A stretch of 64,000 nucleotides of DNA from Trypanosoma brucei gambiense DAL972 (GCF_000210295.1 NC_026741.1:2108001-2172000), one strand, 5' to 3'; shown: positions 50,664 through 62,008, counted from the stretch's first letter. The notes: generated by a model from the sequence alone, not told the origin. A program made the numbers and translations.

Positions 50664-51445
50664 CATTTCGAGGGAATTGGCAAGCGGTGATTTGTCGTTC
50701 CTTGCATATGTGGAGGAGACAAAGTAGCTTTTATGGGAAGCATCATCTATGTATATGTTGAATTGTGTGAAACTTTCTGTGTCGCCCACAACTATCGAAT
50801 TGTTAGGACAGCAACTCCTGCGCATCCTACGTTGTAGTTCCTGTCAGTATCGCCACATTTGTTCTGACCTTTTCTCCCTCAGTGATGGTGATTATCTTTG
50901 TGAGGAAGAATTGCGACAAAAAACTGTTAATCGCACGTATCTGAGTGCAACATGTATGACAGAGAGTCTGTCGTGCTGACTGGATGTAGTGAACAAACAA
51001 AGGGTGATGTGTTAGTGTTGTTTAATGCCCTCCCAGGTGGGCACGTCGCATGTGACTCGCAGCCACGTTAGCAGCTGGGGAGAGGGGCCACAGTGACTTA
51101 TTGAAATCAGTTTGTCCCGTGGGGAAGTGCCGATGCAGTTTAATGAATATATAATTTCCCTTTCACAACTGTTATTTGGGAGCTAATGTGCGGCCATCCC
51201 TCTCTGCGCGGTTGATTTTCACAGGAAACTGTGCGCGCCACCGCACTTCTCAGCATGCCTAAACTTGCGGGACAAAACACATTCTCCTCCGCTTGTCTTA
51301 TTCCTTGTTACAAAAACCGACTATTTTGACGTGTGTTCTCGGTCTAGCATAGTTCCACCAAACCAGCAATCATTTACTCGAAGCGTTAAGCAGAATTAAG
51401 ACCATTGTTGGTAAGTTTGATCGACTGGCTCATTATCTGTAGCAC
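50664..51445. other. Intergenic spacer
   Basis: About 0.78 kb. An ATG-started 76-codon frame at 50749-50979 is present but has no recognisable domain and probably lies in the 3' UTR. No strong long pyrimidine tract is seen; a short one lies at 50868-50880. Confidence 0.5.
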
Positions 51446-51844
51446 ATGTACTTCGAAGAGGAAGAGAATAATGATGACTACAATAAGGCTGAAGGTGATG
51501 AGTCACCACACAGTCGAGCATCTTCAAACGTGTCAGACATGCCGATGCCTCCTCTTCCGCCCCCAACACCACCAGCCGATGTATACGGCTTAGCTACAGA
51601 GGAGATTTACAGCATCATCAAAGAATTACGGCGGCAGATTGATGACCCAACAGCCCACCATGACATCAAGGCCATGCTGAAGAAGGAACCTTCCATTCTT
51701 TTGGCCGTCACTCGGGTCCTGCATGAGTCCGGACTCCTACGACGTGGTGTTGTGAACGCACATGGACAAGTGGAGGAGCAGATTGTGCCCCTTCCTGAAG
51801 CCCCAGCCCCGCCGTTGCCAACGGGGTATAGCAGTTGGGTATAG
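51446..51844 (+). CDS. Small conserved hypothetical protein, 132 residues
   Basis: The protein has an acidic N terminus (FEEEENNDDYNKAEGDE), a Pro-rich stretch (MPPLPPPTPPADVYG), then a compact helical region (EEIYSIIKELRRQIDD to HESGLLR, about residues 50-100) and a second Pro-rich tail ending PLPTGYSSWV. The helical part could be a small protein-interaction domain. The Pro runs could bind SH3/WW/profilin-type partners. I do not recognise a family. The ATG is the first in frame and coding texture is good. No membrane or targeting signal is present. Confidence 0.65.
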   Translation: MYFEEEENNDDYNKAEGDESPHSRASSNVSDMPMPPLPPPTPPADVYGLATEEIYSIIKELRRQIDDPTAHHDIKAMLKKEPSILLAVTRVLHESGLLRRGVVNAHGQVEEQIVPLPEAPAPPLPTGYSSWV

Positions 51845-52620
51845 GTGAATGTCCAAAGCTGTTGTTGCACACAAGTTAATAACATCCGCTTCACCGTTAA
51901 CACTCCGTACACATCTCAGGCTCGTCGTGGGAATCGGACATGTAGGTTTACACGCGTGCCTGACTGTTATGCATTGCACCAACCCCCAAATTTACGTTTG
52001 ATTGACTAGGAAGTTAGGGTTGAAACTAGTAGGAAAGTAATGGCAAACACGGCTCTGCTGGAGCGAGAATATGCGCTACCACCGATGGGCGAGCTGTGCT
52101 TAGCGACCGCAAGCAGCGGCGGCGCTGCAACCGTTACGCTTCTTGCTCATAGTGTAGGTGAAAGTCTGTAACCGCGCGCTAGTGCTTTTTTGACAGAGTT
52201 GTTTCCAGGTGTGCGTTACCCTAATTTTTTTTTACGTGCTTCCTGTAGCTTAAACACCTAGCTCCTCTTCCTGATAGTCGCTACGGAGATCATGCTCTTC
52301 ATCGGATGAAATCGTCGCTGTAGTCCACTGAAAGAGGCGGCACATCAAAAGGCAGTTGCAATGAACGGCTTATATGAAACACTCTCGTTAACGCAGGGAA
52401 AAAGTTGTTGCTATAAGAATGTTTGCTACTCTACTTACTCAAATACACGGTAAGATTAGCCCGAGTTGTCAATGCCAATATCTCAGTGTCACCACCTCTT
52501 TCACGGATACGAAACTTTCACTTCTCATATTAAGGTTTCGCAGTCGATCTCACCGCCACCAGATGTCACCAATAAGAAAATACTTCCCTAGTTCTATACA
52601 TGCGCCCTAATTTCTGCCAC
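51845..52620. other. Intergenic spacer before the transporter array
   Basis: About 0.78 kb with one small open frame at 52040-52171 and otherwise no gene. A T8 run lies near 52227-52234. Confidence 0.5.
52040..52171 (+). CDS. Possible 43-residue small ORF
   Basis: An ATG-to-TAA frame of 43 codons, distinctly richer in G and C than the surrounding spacer, encoding a non-repetitive peptide (MANTALLEREYALPPMGELC and so on, Ala/Leu-rich). It may be a genuine small gene or the remnant of a larger one. No homologue is known to me. Confidence 0.25.
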   Translation: MANTALLEREYALPPMGELCLATASSGGAATVTLLAHSVGESL

Positions 52621-53169
52621 ACATTCTACTAATTTTGTTGTTTCGTTCCTTCTCTTATCCTTATTGCCTCAGGGTTTGTGTAGGTAAAGAAGTGCCATGA
52701 CATGATGTGTATTGGCTGCGTGTATTTGAAGCCAGACGCTGGTGAAGACTGACAGCTTATAGTCGGTAAGAACTGTTAGTTCCCTATACGTGTGGGTTAA
52801 CAGTAACCATCCCCTCCTTCTGTTGCCGTTTCATGGTTCGATGGCGTAAAGGAATTAACTGTGCGTTGTTATACTGACAGTGCTTCTATTGTTGCAGTGG
52901 GATTTTGTTTTCTTGCGATGTGAGCAGCATTACACTTTGCTGCATTCCCTTTTTCCAATGCGCATGTTCACCTTTCGTGTTTAATTGCTTGTTATCACAA
53001 TTCCAATAGGTTAGGTCACATTATTCCTTGCGTAGTGGAAGTGAGATGCGAGCCACCAAAAAGCATCCGAATGATGGAAAGGGAGCCACTACCGATCCAT
53101 TTGTTGACGGCAGCAATCCAATTCCCTCTGAGGTCGCTGCTTTCGATCCTTCGCAGCAGGAACATGTTG
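52621..53169 (+). repeat. Duplicated 5' region of transporter gene 1 (partner 62984-63532)
   Basis: The upstream flank and the first 41 or so codons match positions 10363 bases further on with only scattered differences. It includes a strong pyrimidine tract ending GCCTCAG at 52672. The left edge is sharp at 52621. Confidence 0.85.
53008..53009 (+). promoter_or_regulatory. Candidate spliced-leader acceptor AG, transporter gene 1
   Basis: AG in CCAATAG, 37 bases before the ATG at 53046, downstream of C/T-rich sequence 52943-52960. The alternative acceptor at 52671-52672 has the better tract but is 374 bases from the ATG. Confidence 0.35.
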
Positions 53170-54428
53170 ATGTGGTAAAGGAAGTGAAACCCTCGCTTTT
53201 CGCCGTACTTCTTGAGAAGTTTATTCCCCATGGTGGATTGTGGTCCTGTGCCCTGAACCTGGCCTCTGCTACATTGGGTGCTGGCATTTGCTCACTGCCT
53301 GCAGGTTTCAATTTGAGTGGGATTGTTATGTCCTGCATTTACCTTGTTTGCGTTGCGGTTGGCACGGTGTACTCTCTTAATCTTCTTGCAAAGGTTGCAG
53401 TGAAGACGGGATCGCGTAATTACGGAGAAGCTGCCAAAGCAGTGATGGGTCCACTTACTGGTTACTACGCGGCAGCGCTTATGATAGTGATGTGCTTTGG
53501 CGGCTCCGTTGCTTACATCATCATTATTGGTATCATTTTGAAGGCTGTGCTCAATCGTGATGGTGTTCCGGAATATTTGAAATCAGAAAGTGGTAATCGG
53601 CTAATGACATCCATGGTGTGGTTGGTGATGATCTTACCTATGTGCATTCCCAAGCAGGTTAATTCATTGCGCCACTTATCCTTTGTGGGTGTGATGTTTA
53701 TTGTGTATTTTTCATGTGTTGTTATTGGCCATTCCATTAATAAGATCATTAATGAGGGTGTCGCTGATGACATCGTGTACATGCGCACTGGAAATAGCGC
53801 TTTAGATGGCTTATCACTATTTCTCTTCTCATTTATCTGCCAGCCGAACGCATTTGAAATATTCCGTGAGATGAAACACCGGTCGCCGCAACGCTTCACA
53901 ATATATGGTACTGTCGGCATGTCAATGTGTGCTGTGCTTTACTTCCTGGTTGGTTTATTTGGTTATTTGGAGTTTGGAGGGGATGCCATTGACACAGTGC
54001 TGTCTCTATATGATCCAGGTGAGAATGTTGCCGTTGCAATTGCGTACATTGGGGTTGCTGCCAAGGTTTGTGTTGCCTTTGCTTTGCACATCATACCAAT
54101 GCGTGATGCACTGTACCATTGTACGGGTTGGCATGTTGATACTGTACCGTATTGGAAGCATTCCCTTATTGTGACGTCTATTACTTTAGCGGCTCTACTA
54201 ATGGGACTCTTCATTCCGAAAGCATCCACTGTTTTTGGTCTCGTTGGTGCTTTCTGTGGTGGTCATATCGGACTTGTGTTGCCTCCGTTGTTCTACATGT
54301 ACTCAGGTGGCTTCACGAGGGAAAAAGTTGGTAATATTGATTTCTTTGGTACTTATCTCCTTCTTTTTGTTGGTGTTGTGGCTGTTGTATTTGGCACGGT
54401 TTCAACAATATACAACACGGTGCCGTAG
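53046..54428 (+). CDS. AAAP-family amino-acid transporter, copy 1
   Basis: The 460-residue protein is a plasma-membrane amino-acid permease of the amino acid/auxin permease (AAAP) superfamily. A hydrophilic N terminus of about 60 residues leads to about eleven membrane spans. The first begins after IPHGGLWSCALNLAS and contains the unwound-helix motif GAGICSLP, the usual substrate-binding break. The N terminus (MRATKKHP) is the type shared with copy 4, the C terminus (TIYNTVP) that shared with copy 2. It has private residues: Ala in SLPAGFN, Met in VWLVMILPM and Pro in FICQPNAF. The ATG is the first after the acceptor; the frame upstream opens with TTG. Substrate cannot be read from sequence; T. 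brucei AAT arrays include cationic and neutral carriers. Confidence 0.9.
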   Translation: MRATKKHPNDGKGATTDPFVDGSNPIPSEVAAFDPSQQEHVDVVKEVKPSLFAVLLEKFIPHGGLWSCALNLASATLGAGICSLPAGFNLSGIVMSCIYLVCVAVGTVYSLNLLAKVAVKTGSRNYGEAAKAVMGPLTGYYAAALMIVMCFGGSVAYIIIIGIILKAVLNRDGVPEYLKSESGNRLMTSMVWLVMILPMCIPKQVNSLRHLSFVGVMFIVYFSCVVIGHSINKIINEGVADDIVYMRTGNSALDGLSLFLFSFICQPNAFEIFREMKHRSPQRFTIYGTVGMSMCAVLYFLVGLFGYLEFGGDAIDTVLSLYDPGENVAVAIAYIGVAAKVCVAFALHIIPMRDALYHCTGWHVDTVPYWKHSLIVTSITLAALLMGLFIPKASTVFGLVGAFCGGHIGLVLPPLFYMYSGGFTREKVGNIDFFGTYLLLFVGVVAVVFGTVSTIYNTVP

Positions 54429-55185
54429 TATGATGATGATTTCTACGCGAGTATGTTCTTGGTGCACACATACTTTATTTTTTATCCATAGGTATTGCTT
54501 GTGTATATCCACATGCGCAAATATATATTTATATATTTGTACCGTGTAATATTTAATGGGTTGTGGTTTCTTTCATTTTCTTTGCAGTAGCAATATTTCT
54601 ATGGATCTTCATCTTTCGGTTGCTCCCGCATCTTGTCAGTGATTTATCACTATTATTACATTCTTTTGTGAAAATTATATATGTCGTTTCTTTATGATAA
54701 CTGAATCCAGTTATTCCTTTGTCGTACTCCCTTTTGTTTCCATTTTCCCCAAAAGGAGAGAGCACACACAACGGTTGGCTTCCCTTTCCACACTTGTTGT
54801 TATTGTCATCATTATTATCGGGGTAAACTTAGCATTATTCCTCCTCTAGTGTCACTGCTGCTGTCAACTGGGTTATTGTTGTATCTCTTCTCTTTTGTCA
54901 GTCTTAGTGATTCAACTGTTGGAGGAAAAGATCAGGGGCAAGACGTTGTGGTAATGTGTAACGAGATCGGATATCTGTGTTTGAGTTACTGGTTCCGTTT
55001 TTTGTTTGCAGTACACATCTCTTTGTCTGTCGACTTCCTATTGACTTCCACCACTTTGTATAGAGTTTGCTGCAGATGTATTTATTATCTTCTTTCTGGT
55101 ATGTCTTTCAAAATCTCTTCGTTTTCACTTGGATGTTACATTACTATCTTGAAGCGTAAGGTTCGTATCATAATACGCTACCAAT
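54429..55185. other. Transporter spacer 1
   Basis: A 757-base spacer nearly identical to 56572-57328. It carries several pyrimidine tracts and AG sites (near 54995-55010 and 55030-55060) that would process both the upstream 3' end and the downstream 5' end. No gene is supported inside it. Confidence 0.65.
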
Positions 55186-56571
55186 ATGACGAATCAATCC
55201 AGCGGGGGTAATGACAGGGGCCGTCGTGACACGGATCCTTTTGCTCACGCTGGTGATGTAAAATTATCTTCTGACGCTATTGCACTCGATGTAACTCAGA
55301 AAGGCCAGGATGATGTGGTAAAGGAAGTGAAACCCTCGCTTTTCGCCGTACTTCTTGAGAAGTTTATTCCCCATGGTGGATTGTGGTCCTGTGCCCTGAA
55401 CCTGGCCTCTGCTACATTGGGTGCTGGCATTTGCTCACTTCCAACTGGTTTCAATTTGAGTGGGATTGTTATGTCCTGCATTTACCTTGTTTGCGTTGCG
55501 GTTGGCACGGTGTACTCTCTTAATCTTCTTGCAAAGGTTGCAGTGAAGACGGGATCGCGTAATTACGGAGAAGCTGCCAAAGCAGTGATGGGTCCACTTA
55601 CTGGTTACTACGCGGCAGCGCTTATGATAGCGATGTGCTTTGGAGGTAACGTTGCTTACATCATCATTATTGGTATCATTTTGAGAGCTCTATTTAGTCG
55701 TGATGGTGTTCCGGAATATTTGAAATCAGAAAGTGGTAATCGGCTAATGACATCCATGGTGTGGTTGGTGATTATCTTGCCTATGTGCATTCCCAAGCAG
55801 GTTAATTCATTGCGCCACTTATCCTTTGTGGGTGTGATGTTTATTGTGTATTTTTCATGTGTTGTTATTGGCCATTCCATTAATAAGATCATTAATGAGG
55901 GTGTCGCTGATGACATCGTGTACATGCGCACTGGAAATAGCGCTTTAGATGGCTTATCACTATTTCTCTTCTCATTTATCTGCCAGTCGAACGCATTTGA
56001 AATATTCCGTGAGATGAAACACCGGTCGCCGCAACGCTTCACAATATATGGTACTGTCGGCATGTCAATGTGTGCTGTGCTTTACTTCCTGGTTGGTTTA
56101 TTTGGTTATTTGGAGTTTGGAGGGGATGCCATTGACACAGTGCTGTCTCTATATGATCCAGGTGAGAATGTTGCCGTTGCAATTGCGTACATTGGGGTTG
56201 CTGCCAAGGTTTGTGTTGCCTTTGCTTTGCACATCATACCAATGCGTGATGCACTGTACCATTGTACGGGTTGGCATGTTGATACTGTACCGTACTGGAA
56301 GCATTCCCTTATTGTGACGTCTATTACTTTAGCGGCTCTACTAATGGGACTCTTCATTCCGAAAGCATCCACTGTTTTTGGTCTCGTTGGTGCTTTCTGT
56401 GGTGGTCATATCGGACTTGTGTTGCCTCCGTTGTTCTACATGTACTCAGGTGGCTTCACGAGGGAAAAAGTTGGTAATATTGATTTCTTTGGTACTTATC
56501 TCCTTCTTTTTGTTGGTGTTGTGGCTGTTGTATTTGGCACGGTTTCAACAATATACAACACGGTGCCGTAG
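55186..56571 (+). CDS. AAAP-family amino-acid transporter, copy 2
   Basis: The 461-residue copy has the alternative N terminus MTNQSSGGNDRGRRDTDPF shared with copy 3. From about residue 43 the protein is nearly the same as copy 1, with the GAGICSLP motif. It differs at SLPTGFN, at LMIAMCFGGNVAYI and in the short loop ILRALFSRDG (about residues 165-174), which is unique to this copy and follows a membrane span. The C terminus is TIYNTVP. N-terminal exchange at conserved core boundaries points to recombination between array members. Membrane topology and family are clear. Substrate is unknown. Confidence 0.9.
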   Translation: MTNQSSGGNDRGRRDTDPFAHAGDVKLSSDAIALDVTQKGQDDVVKEVKPSLFAVLLEKFIPHGGLWSCALNLASATLGAGICSLPTGFNLSGIVMSCIYLVCVAVGTVYSLNLLAKVAVKTGSRNYGEAAKAVMGPLTGYYAAALMIAMCFGGNVAYIIIIGIILRALFSRDGVPEYLKSESGNRLMTSMVWLVIILPMCIPKQVNSLRHLSFVGVMFIVYFSCVVIGHSINKIINEGVADDIVYMRTGNSALDGLSLFLFSFICQSNAFEIFREMKHRSPQRFTIYGTVGMSMCAVLYFLVGLFGYLEFGGDAIDTVLSLYDPGENVAVAIAYIGVAAKVCVAFALHIIPMRDALYHCTGWHVDTVPYWKHSLIVTSITLAALLMGLFIPKASTVFGLVGAFCGGHIGLVLPPLFYMYSGGFTREKVGNIDFFGTYLLLFVGVVAVVFGTVSTIYNTVP

Positions 56572-57328
56572 TATGATGATGATTTCTACGCGAGTATGTT
56601 CTTGGTGCACACATACTTTATTTTTTATCCATAGGTATTGCTTGTGTATATCCACATGCGCAAATATATATTTATATATTTGTACCGTGTAATATTTAAT
56701 GGGTTGTGGTTTCTTTCATTTTCTTTGCAGTAGCAATATTTCTATGGATCTTCATCTTTCGGTTGCTCCCGCATCTTGTCAGTGATTTATCACTATTATT
56801 ACATTCTTTTGTGAAAATTATATATGTCGTTTCTTTATGATAACTGAATCCAGTTATTCCTTTGTCGTACTCCCTTTTGTTTCCATTTTCCCCAAAAGGA
56901 GAGAGCACACACAACGGTTGGCTTCCCTTTCCACACTTGTTGTTATTGTCATCATTATTATCGGGGTAAACTTAGCATTATTCCTCCTCTAGTGTCACTG
57001 CTGCTGTCAACTGGGTTATTGTTGTATCTCTTCTCTTTTGTCAGTCTTAGTGATTCAACTGTTGGAGGAAAATATCAGGGGCAAGACGTTGTGGTAATGT
57101 GTAACGAGATCGGATATCTGTGTTTGAGTTACTGGTTCCGTTTTTTGTTTGCAGTACACATCTCTTTGTCTGTCGACTTCCTATTGACTTCCACCACTTT
57201 GTATAGAGTTTGCTGCAGATGTATTTATTATCTTCTTTCTGGTATGTCTTTCAAAATCTCTTCGTTTTCACTTGGATGTTACATTACTATCTTGAAGCGT
57301 AAGGTTCGTATCATAATACGCTACCAAT
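56572..57328. other. Transporter spacer 2
   Basis: A 757-base copy of spacer 1 with one noticed substitution. No gene is supported. Confidence 0.65.
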
Positions 57329-58714
57329 ATGACGAATCAATCCAGCGGGGGTAATGACAGGGGCCGTCGTGACACGGATCCTTTTGCTCACGCTGGTGAT
57401 GTAAAATTATCTTCTGACGCTATTGCACTCGATGTAACTCAGAAAGGCCAGGATGATGTGGTAAAGGAAGTGAAACCCTCACTTTTCGCCGTACTTCTTG
57501 AGAAGTTTATTCCCCATGGTGGATTGTGGTCCTGTGCCCTGAACCTGGCCTCTGCTACATTGGGTGCTGGCATTTGCTCACTTCCGACTGGTTTCAATTT
57601 GAGTGGGATTGTTATGTCCTGCATTTACCTTGTTTGCGTTGCGGTTGGCACGGTGTACTCTCTTAATCTTCTTGCAAAGGTTGCAGTGAAGACGGGATCG
57701 CGTAATTACGGAGAAGCTGCGCGGATGGTGATGGGTCCACTTACTGGTTACTACGCGGCAGCGCTTATGATAGCGATGTGCTTTGGAGGTAACGTTGCTT
57801 ACATCATCATTATTGGTATCATTTTGAAGGCTGTGCTCAATCGTGATGGTGTTCCGGAATATTTGAAATCAGAAAGTGGTAATCGGCTAATGACATCCAT
57901 GGTGTGGTTGGTGATTATCTTACCTATGTGCATTCCCAAGCAGGTTAATTCATTGCGCCACTTATCCTTTGTGGGTGTGATGTTTATTGTGTATTTTTCA
58001 TGTGTTGTTATTGGCCATTCCATTAATAAGATCATTAATGAGGGTGTCGCTGATGACATCGTGTACATGCGCACTGGAAATAGCGCTTTAGATGGCTTAT
58101 CACTATTTCTCTTCTCATTTATCTGCCAGTCGAACGCATTTGAAATATTCCGTGAGATGAAACACCGGTCGCCGCAACGCTTCACAATATATGGTACTGT
58201 CGGAATGTCAATGTGTGCTGTGCTTTACTTCCTGGTTGGTTTATTTGGTTATTTGGAGTTTGGAGGGGATGCCATTGACACAGTGCTGTCTCTATATGAT
58301 CCAGGTGAGAATGTTGCCGTTGCAATTGCGTACATTGGGGTTGCTGCCAAGGTTTGTGTTGCCTTTGCTTTGCACATCATACCAATGCGTGATGCACTGT
58401 ACCATTGTACGGGTTGGCATGTTGATACTGTACCGTACTGGAAGCATTCCCTTATTGTGACGTCTATTACTTTAGCGGCTCTACTAATGGGACTCTTCAT
58501 TCCGAAAGCATCCACTGTTTTTGGTCTCGTTGGTGCTTTCTGTGGTGGTCATATCGGACTTGTGTTGCCTCCGTTGTTCTACATGTACTCAGGTGGCTTC
58601 ACGAGGGAAAAAGTTGGTAATATTGATTTCTTTGGTACTTATCTCCTTCTTTTTGTTGGTGTTGTGGCTGTTGTATTTGGCACGGTAACGACCATAGCCG
58701 GTGCACTGTCTTGA
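57329..58714 (+). CDS. AAAP-family amino-acid transporter, copy 3
   Basis: This 461-residue copy has the copy-2 type N terminus and the copy-1 type loop ILKAVLNRDG. It carries unique residues in EAARMVMGPL (other copies have EAAKAVMGPL) and a distinct end, TVTTIAGALS in place of TVSTIYNTVP. Similarity to the other units stops at 58686, nine codons before its stop, so its 3' flank is different. As the last gene of the contiguous run, it may mark the original 3' edge of the array. Function as an amino-acid carrier is inferred from family. Confidence 0.9.
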   Translation: MTNQSSGGNDRGRRDTDPFAHAGDVKLSSDAIALDVTQKGQDDVVKEVKPSLFAVLLEKFIPHGGLWSCALNLASATLGAGICSLPTGFNLSGIVMSCIYLVCVAVGTVYSLNLLAKVAVKTGSRNYGEAARMVMGPLTGYYAAALMIAMCFGGNVAYIIIIGIILKAVLNRDGVPEYLKSESGNRLMTSMVWLVIILPMCIPKQVNSLRHLSFVGVMFIVYFSCVVIGHSINKIINEGVADDIVYMRTGNSALDGLSLFLFSFICQSNAFEIFREMKHRSPQRFTIYGTVGMSMCAVLYFLVGLFGYLEFGGDAIDTVLSLYDPGENVAVAIAYIGVAAKVCVAFALHIIPMRDALYHCTGWHVDTVPYWKHSLIVTSITLAALLMGLFIPKASTVFGLVGAFCGGHIGLVLPPLFYMYSGGFTREKVGNIDFFGTYLLLFVGVVAVVFGTVTTIAGALS

Positions 58715-59396
58715 CACATTAGGTTGCAAATGGAGCGTCTATGGATGTTTTATCTTTATGATTCCCCCTGTAGGAATTTGTGTGTGTAAATGAGAATTTC
58801 TTGATTCAATAAATAATTCTTTTGATAGAACCAAAAAAAGTAGTAATTAATTAAATGTGGTAAATATCTTTTCTTATATTTTTGTTTTCATTCCTTTGGC
58901 TGCCTGTACGGCGTCGGTAATAATTGTAATTTGTACCGGTGCTGTTGGGGCAGGTCGGTAGTTTGGCCTCCAGCTCAACCTGTAAGGGTGAAGGGGAATA
59001 GCCATGGTGATGGCATTAATTTTAACTTAAGGAGAAAGGGACCAACTGAGCATAAAGGGCAACTTTAAGGAAATATATAAGGTTTAGGCAATATATACAC
59101 GCAGGTATGTCTTGGGTGTAGAAACCCATGTGACTTATTTGCGTGACGTTTTTGCTTTCATTTTTTTTTCTTTTTTGGAAACCCTGCGTTACCAATGGTT
59201 TTGGATATGGGATTACATGGTATTATTTTGTACGAATTTCCTTATATAAATACACTGTCTTCTCCAATATTTTACAGCTGCCTGCCAGAGGGTGTAAGTT
59301 CTAGAAAGAAAAAAATATGTTTTATGATATCAAAGATGCTGCCTCATACACGATCGATTTTCAGAGAGAGAGAGGGTAATAAATGTCACGGCTTTT
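58715..59396. other. Unique spacer between transporter copy 3 and retroelement
   Basis: About 0.68 kb, AT-rich, without a supported gene. It bears no resemblance to the 757-base transporter spacers. A T11 run lies near 59161-59175. The left end of the retroelement is not defined and could fall in this stretch. Confidence 0.5.
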
Positions 59397-59974
59397 ATGG
59401 AATCTGTTCGCCAAAAGGGACCGACATCTTTTTCTTTCGACTTTGAGCCAGTACAGAACCCGAGAGATGCATACCACGTGGATGGAATTCTGACAATCGA
59501 GGATGAAAACCCTAATGGTGTTTACTTTGACCGCGAACAGAAAATGGATCTGGGATCGCTGAGGCAATTGATGGTAAGTTTTGTGTTGCCTAGAAACTCA
59601 GATTTCCTAAAGGCTTTTTGAAGAGGCGAGAGAAGCAATGAATTTGGGGGCTTTAATATTTCCCTACCTATACTCCACCACAAGGGAAAAACCAACACAG
59701 CGGAGAGAGTCATACAGTGGAGGACGATAACAATTACAACTACTCCTACCCCTCGTCGACAAATGAGTTACCCGACACGGACGGGGACAGCATGGTCCTT
59801 ACGCACAGCGAAGTCGACAGCAGCTCAATGACTGGAAGGAGCCTTTCAAGGGATCTGGGAAATGTCAAATGGAAATCAACAACATGCAACAAAGGTGTTC
59901 TTGGTAAACGACGTCACGGTTATTCTAGCTTCTACACACAATCCGTGTATTATTGCAATGGCTTCAGAAGCAAA
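59397..59974 (+). pseudogene. Possible ORF1 (gag-like) remnant
   Basis: Two overlapping frames (about 59397-59621 and from 59717 on) encode non-repetitive peptides without known motifs, for example SFDFEPVQNPRDAYHVDG. Position ahead of the recombinase suggests an ORF1 relic. This is inference from order only. Confidence 0.35.
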
Positions 59975-60810
59975 CTAATTAGCAAAAAGGATGTGGACGC
60001 GTACAACTTGGGAACAGAAAGGATCCATAATCCGAAAGTTCTATGCGTTTGCAGACAAACACGGACTACCGGCTGTCGAAACGACAATCCCCTTGTTTAT
60101 TGTAAGTTTGCAACTGGCAAAGAGCAGCGCCATACAGTACACAAGGACACTACTATCATTACTAGCCGCAGAGCATACACCAGCGCGAATGTATTTGTAG
60201 CCGGACTATGCAGAATGACAGGGGGAAATACCATAAAACAGGCTTGACCCATGTTGCGTTGGGAGCTCGATCTCGCGTGTGACACTTTAACACTGGAGCG
60301 GGATCGAGTAGCTTTAAGACTATCCTGAATCACAGCTAGCAGATGGGGAGAAATAGCACAGCTACAACAAGAGAATTTTGTGCTCCATCCACAAGACAAA
60401 AAAGATGATGCCATAGTGGTAAACTGAGGAGCACTCCCAAAGACATTCAAAAGCGACACACACAGAACCACGAAGTATGTGGTGATAAGCGGAGAAGATG
60501 CAGGAAGGATCCGAAGGGTAATCAGGGAAATGGAGGGTAGTGAAAAGCTCACAGCCATTACAACGAAGGGAATGGAAACAATACTAAGCCCATTCGGGGT
60601 GACTGCACATTCAATAAAGAGAGGGACTTTGGCACACCCAGAGTTGGCATTAGTGGCGTAAAAACACACGCCCTCGATTCAATATTATTAACACAATTGG
60701 GAAAGCACACAAACCCTCAGGAGCTTCCTCGAAGCACGGTAGGACGCTATTTGTGTCTATGGACCGCCACCATCAACAAGTCGGAGTTGCGCATGACTGT
60801 GCTGATGTAA
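59975..60810 (+). pseudogene. Tyrosine recombinase remnant
   Basis: One frame gives an N-terminal core-binding domain (IIRKFYAFADKHGLPAVE and the helices after it, 59991-60200). After several frame breaks, the catalytic H-x-x-R motif appears as HSIKRG near 60607-60624. The end, in another frame, has ELPRSTVGRYL with the likely nucleophilic Tyr codon at 60748-60750. The frame changes between the two catalytic boxes, so no enzyme can be made. Confidence 0.65.
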
Positions 60811-60966
60811 AACCCCTGAGAAGGGGAAAAACAGATTTACCATGGGATATGCCAGATAATTCCCGCCAAGCAGGGATATCGTTATGGTCAATGACAAAAA
60901 AATTATCGAGGACATAACATCATTCTGCACTCGCAAGAAACACGGGTAGCGTCAAAGGAGGGAGAG

Positions 60967-61906
60967 ATGACATTACCTCTTCAGGAAGTAAATGTGGGAA
61001 CATTGTATTTGGAACGGGTACGAAGACGAATGAAGGAGGAGACGCGGCAACGGTTTGACAAGTTATGGAACTTGATGATTGCCACGGAAGGAAATTTGAA
61101 AGAAAGAGACAGGGAGTCACATTTGCGGATTGCGGAAAAAGACGCTGTAATCATAAAAGAAGCAGGTGTTATAAGCCAACCTTCGGATCTTCCTACAAAG
61201 GGATGGGTCATACCTTTTTCAGTTGTGGAGTAGAAGCCGACAGGAAAAAGACGCCGATTTATTGCTTGGTCCAAGGTAAAAAATGCCAAAAATGATTACG
61301 AGGCCGAAGTCCCGTTGGGATATATATCCCAATATCTAAGTGCGGTTTATGATGAATCCGCAGGGTTGTTTGATTTAAAGGCTTCTTTTTTCCCGGATGA
61401 ACATGCCACAAAAGACATTTGAGTGGGTCTCTGCTGTTGAACAGAAAAGTGGGGAAGCCGTAGAATTGAATCAACTCCAATTGGTTAATAAATGAAGCCA
61501 TGAAATTGTAAAGACATCACGAGAGTTTTGGCAGGAGATCCTGGGGCAGCGAAACCACAATATGCGGCCACCAACGAATAGAGAGTGCACACATGGATCG
61601 ACAACATCCGTATCAGTAGACCACACAAAACGGTCAAGGAATGGGGGGACCACATTGCTAAAAACATGAAAGAGTGCGGAGTAAATGTTGGTGAGCAAAG
61701 AAATGGCAACACGTTACGAATTTATCGGGTTTTTATTTGAGCATGACAAACAGACGGTTTTGTTGAATGCAAAGATGATGCGGCGGATTCGAGAATTAGC
61801 TCCACTCGAGACAGCGACCATAAAACAGATGGAGAGAGTTGTATTATGCATGATATATGCGGCTGAGGTTAGGGGAGCCACTTTTCTCTTACTATATTTT
61901 CTTTAA
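60967..61906 (+). pseudogene. Reverse transcriptase remnant
   Basis: The first frame (60967-61233) holds the N-terminal fingers with DLPTKGWVIPF. A frameshift leads to RRRFIAWSKVKN and FDLKASFF, which includes the motif-A Asp. Further breaks lead to WIDNIRI near 61594-61614, the motif-C position, where Asn follows the Asp as in DIRS/VIPER enzymes. A helix-rich piece (61685-61906) follows. Stops interrupt each part. Confidence 0.65.
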
Positions 61907-62008
61907 AATGATGCGTCGACGTTTCTCTCTCTCCTAAATAGGGGTTTGGTAAAACCTTCCGATCGGGCTTATCTACAAAAAAGTGTATTGAAGCTGGTGA
62001 AGCAGTAG

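Larger units (their letters stand above)
53170..58686 (+). repeat. Tandem array of 2143-bp transporter units
   Basis: Copies repeat at a constant 2143-base offset: unit 1 is 53170-55312, unit 2 is 55313-57455, and a third partial unit is 57456-58686. Each full unit has most of a transporter gene and its 757-base spacer. The spacers differ at one base that I noticed (54932 versus 57075). Confidence 0.9.

Noticed and set aside
50749..50979. 76-codon ATG frame after the CCDC39-like gene
   Set aside because: No domain and no clear acceptor; most likely 3' UTR. Kept only as a note.
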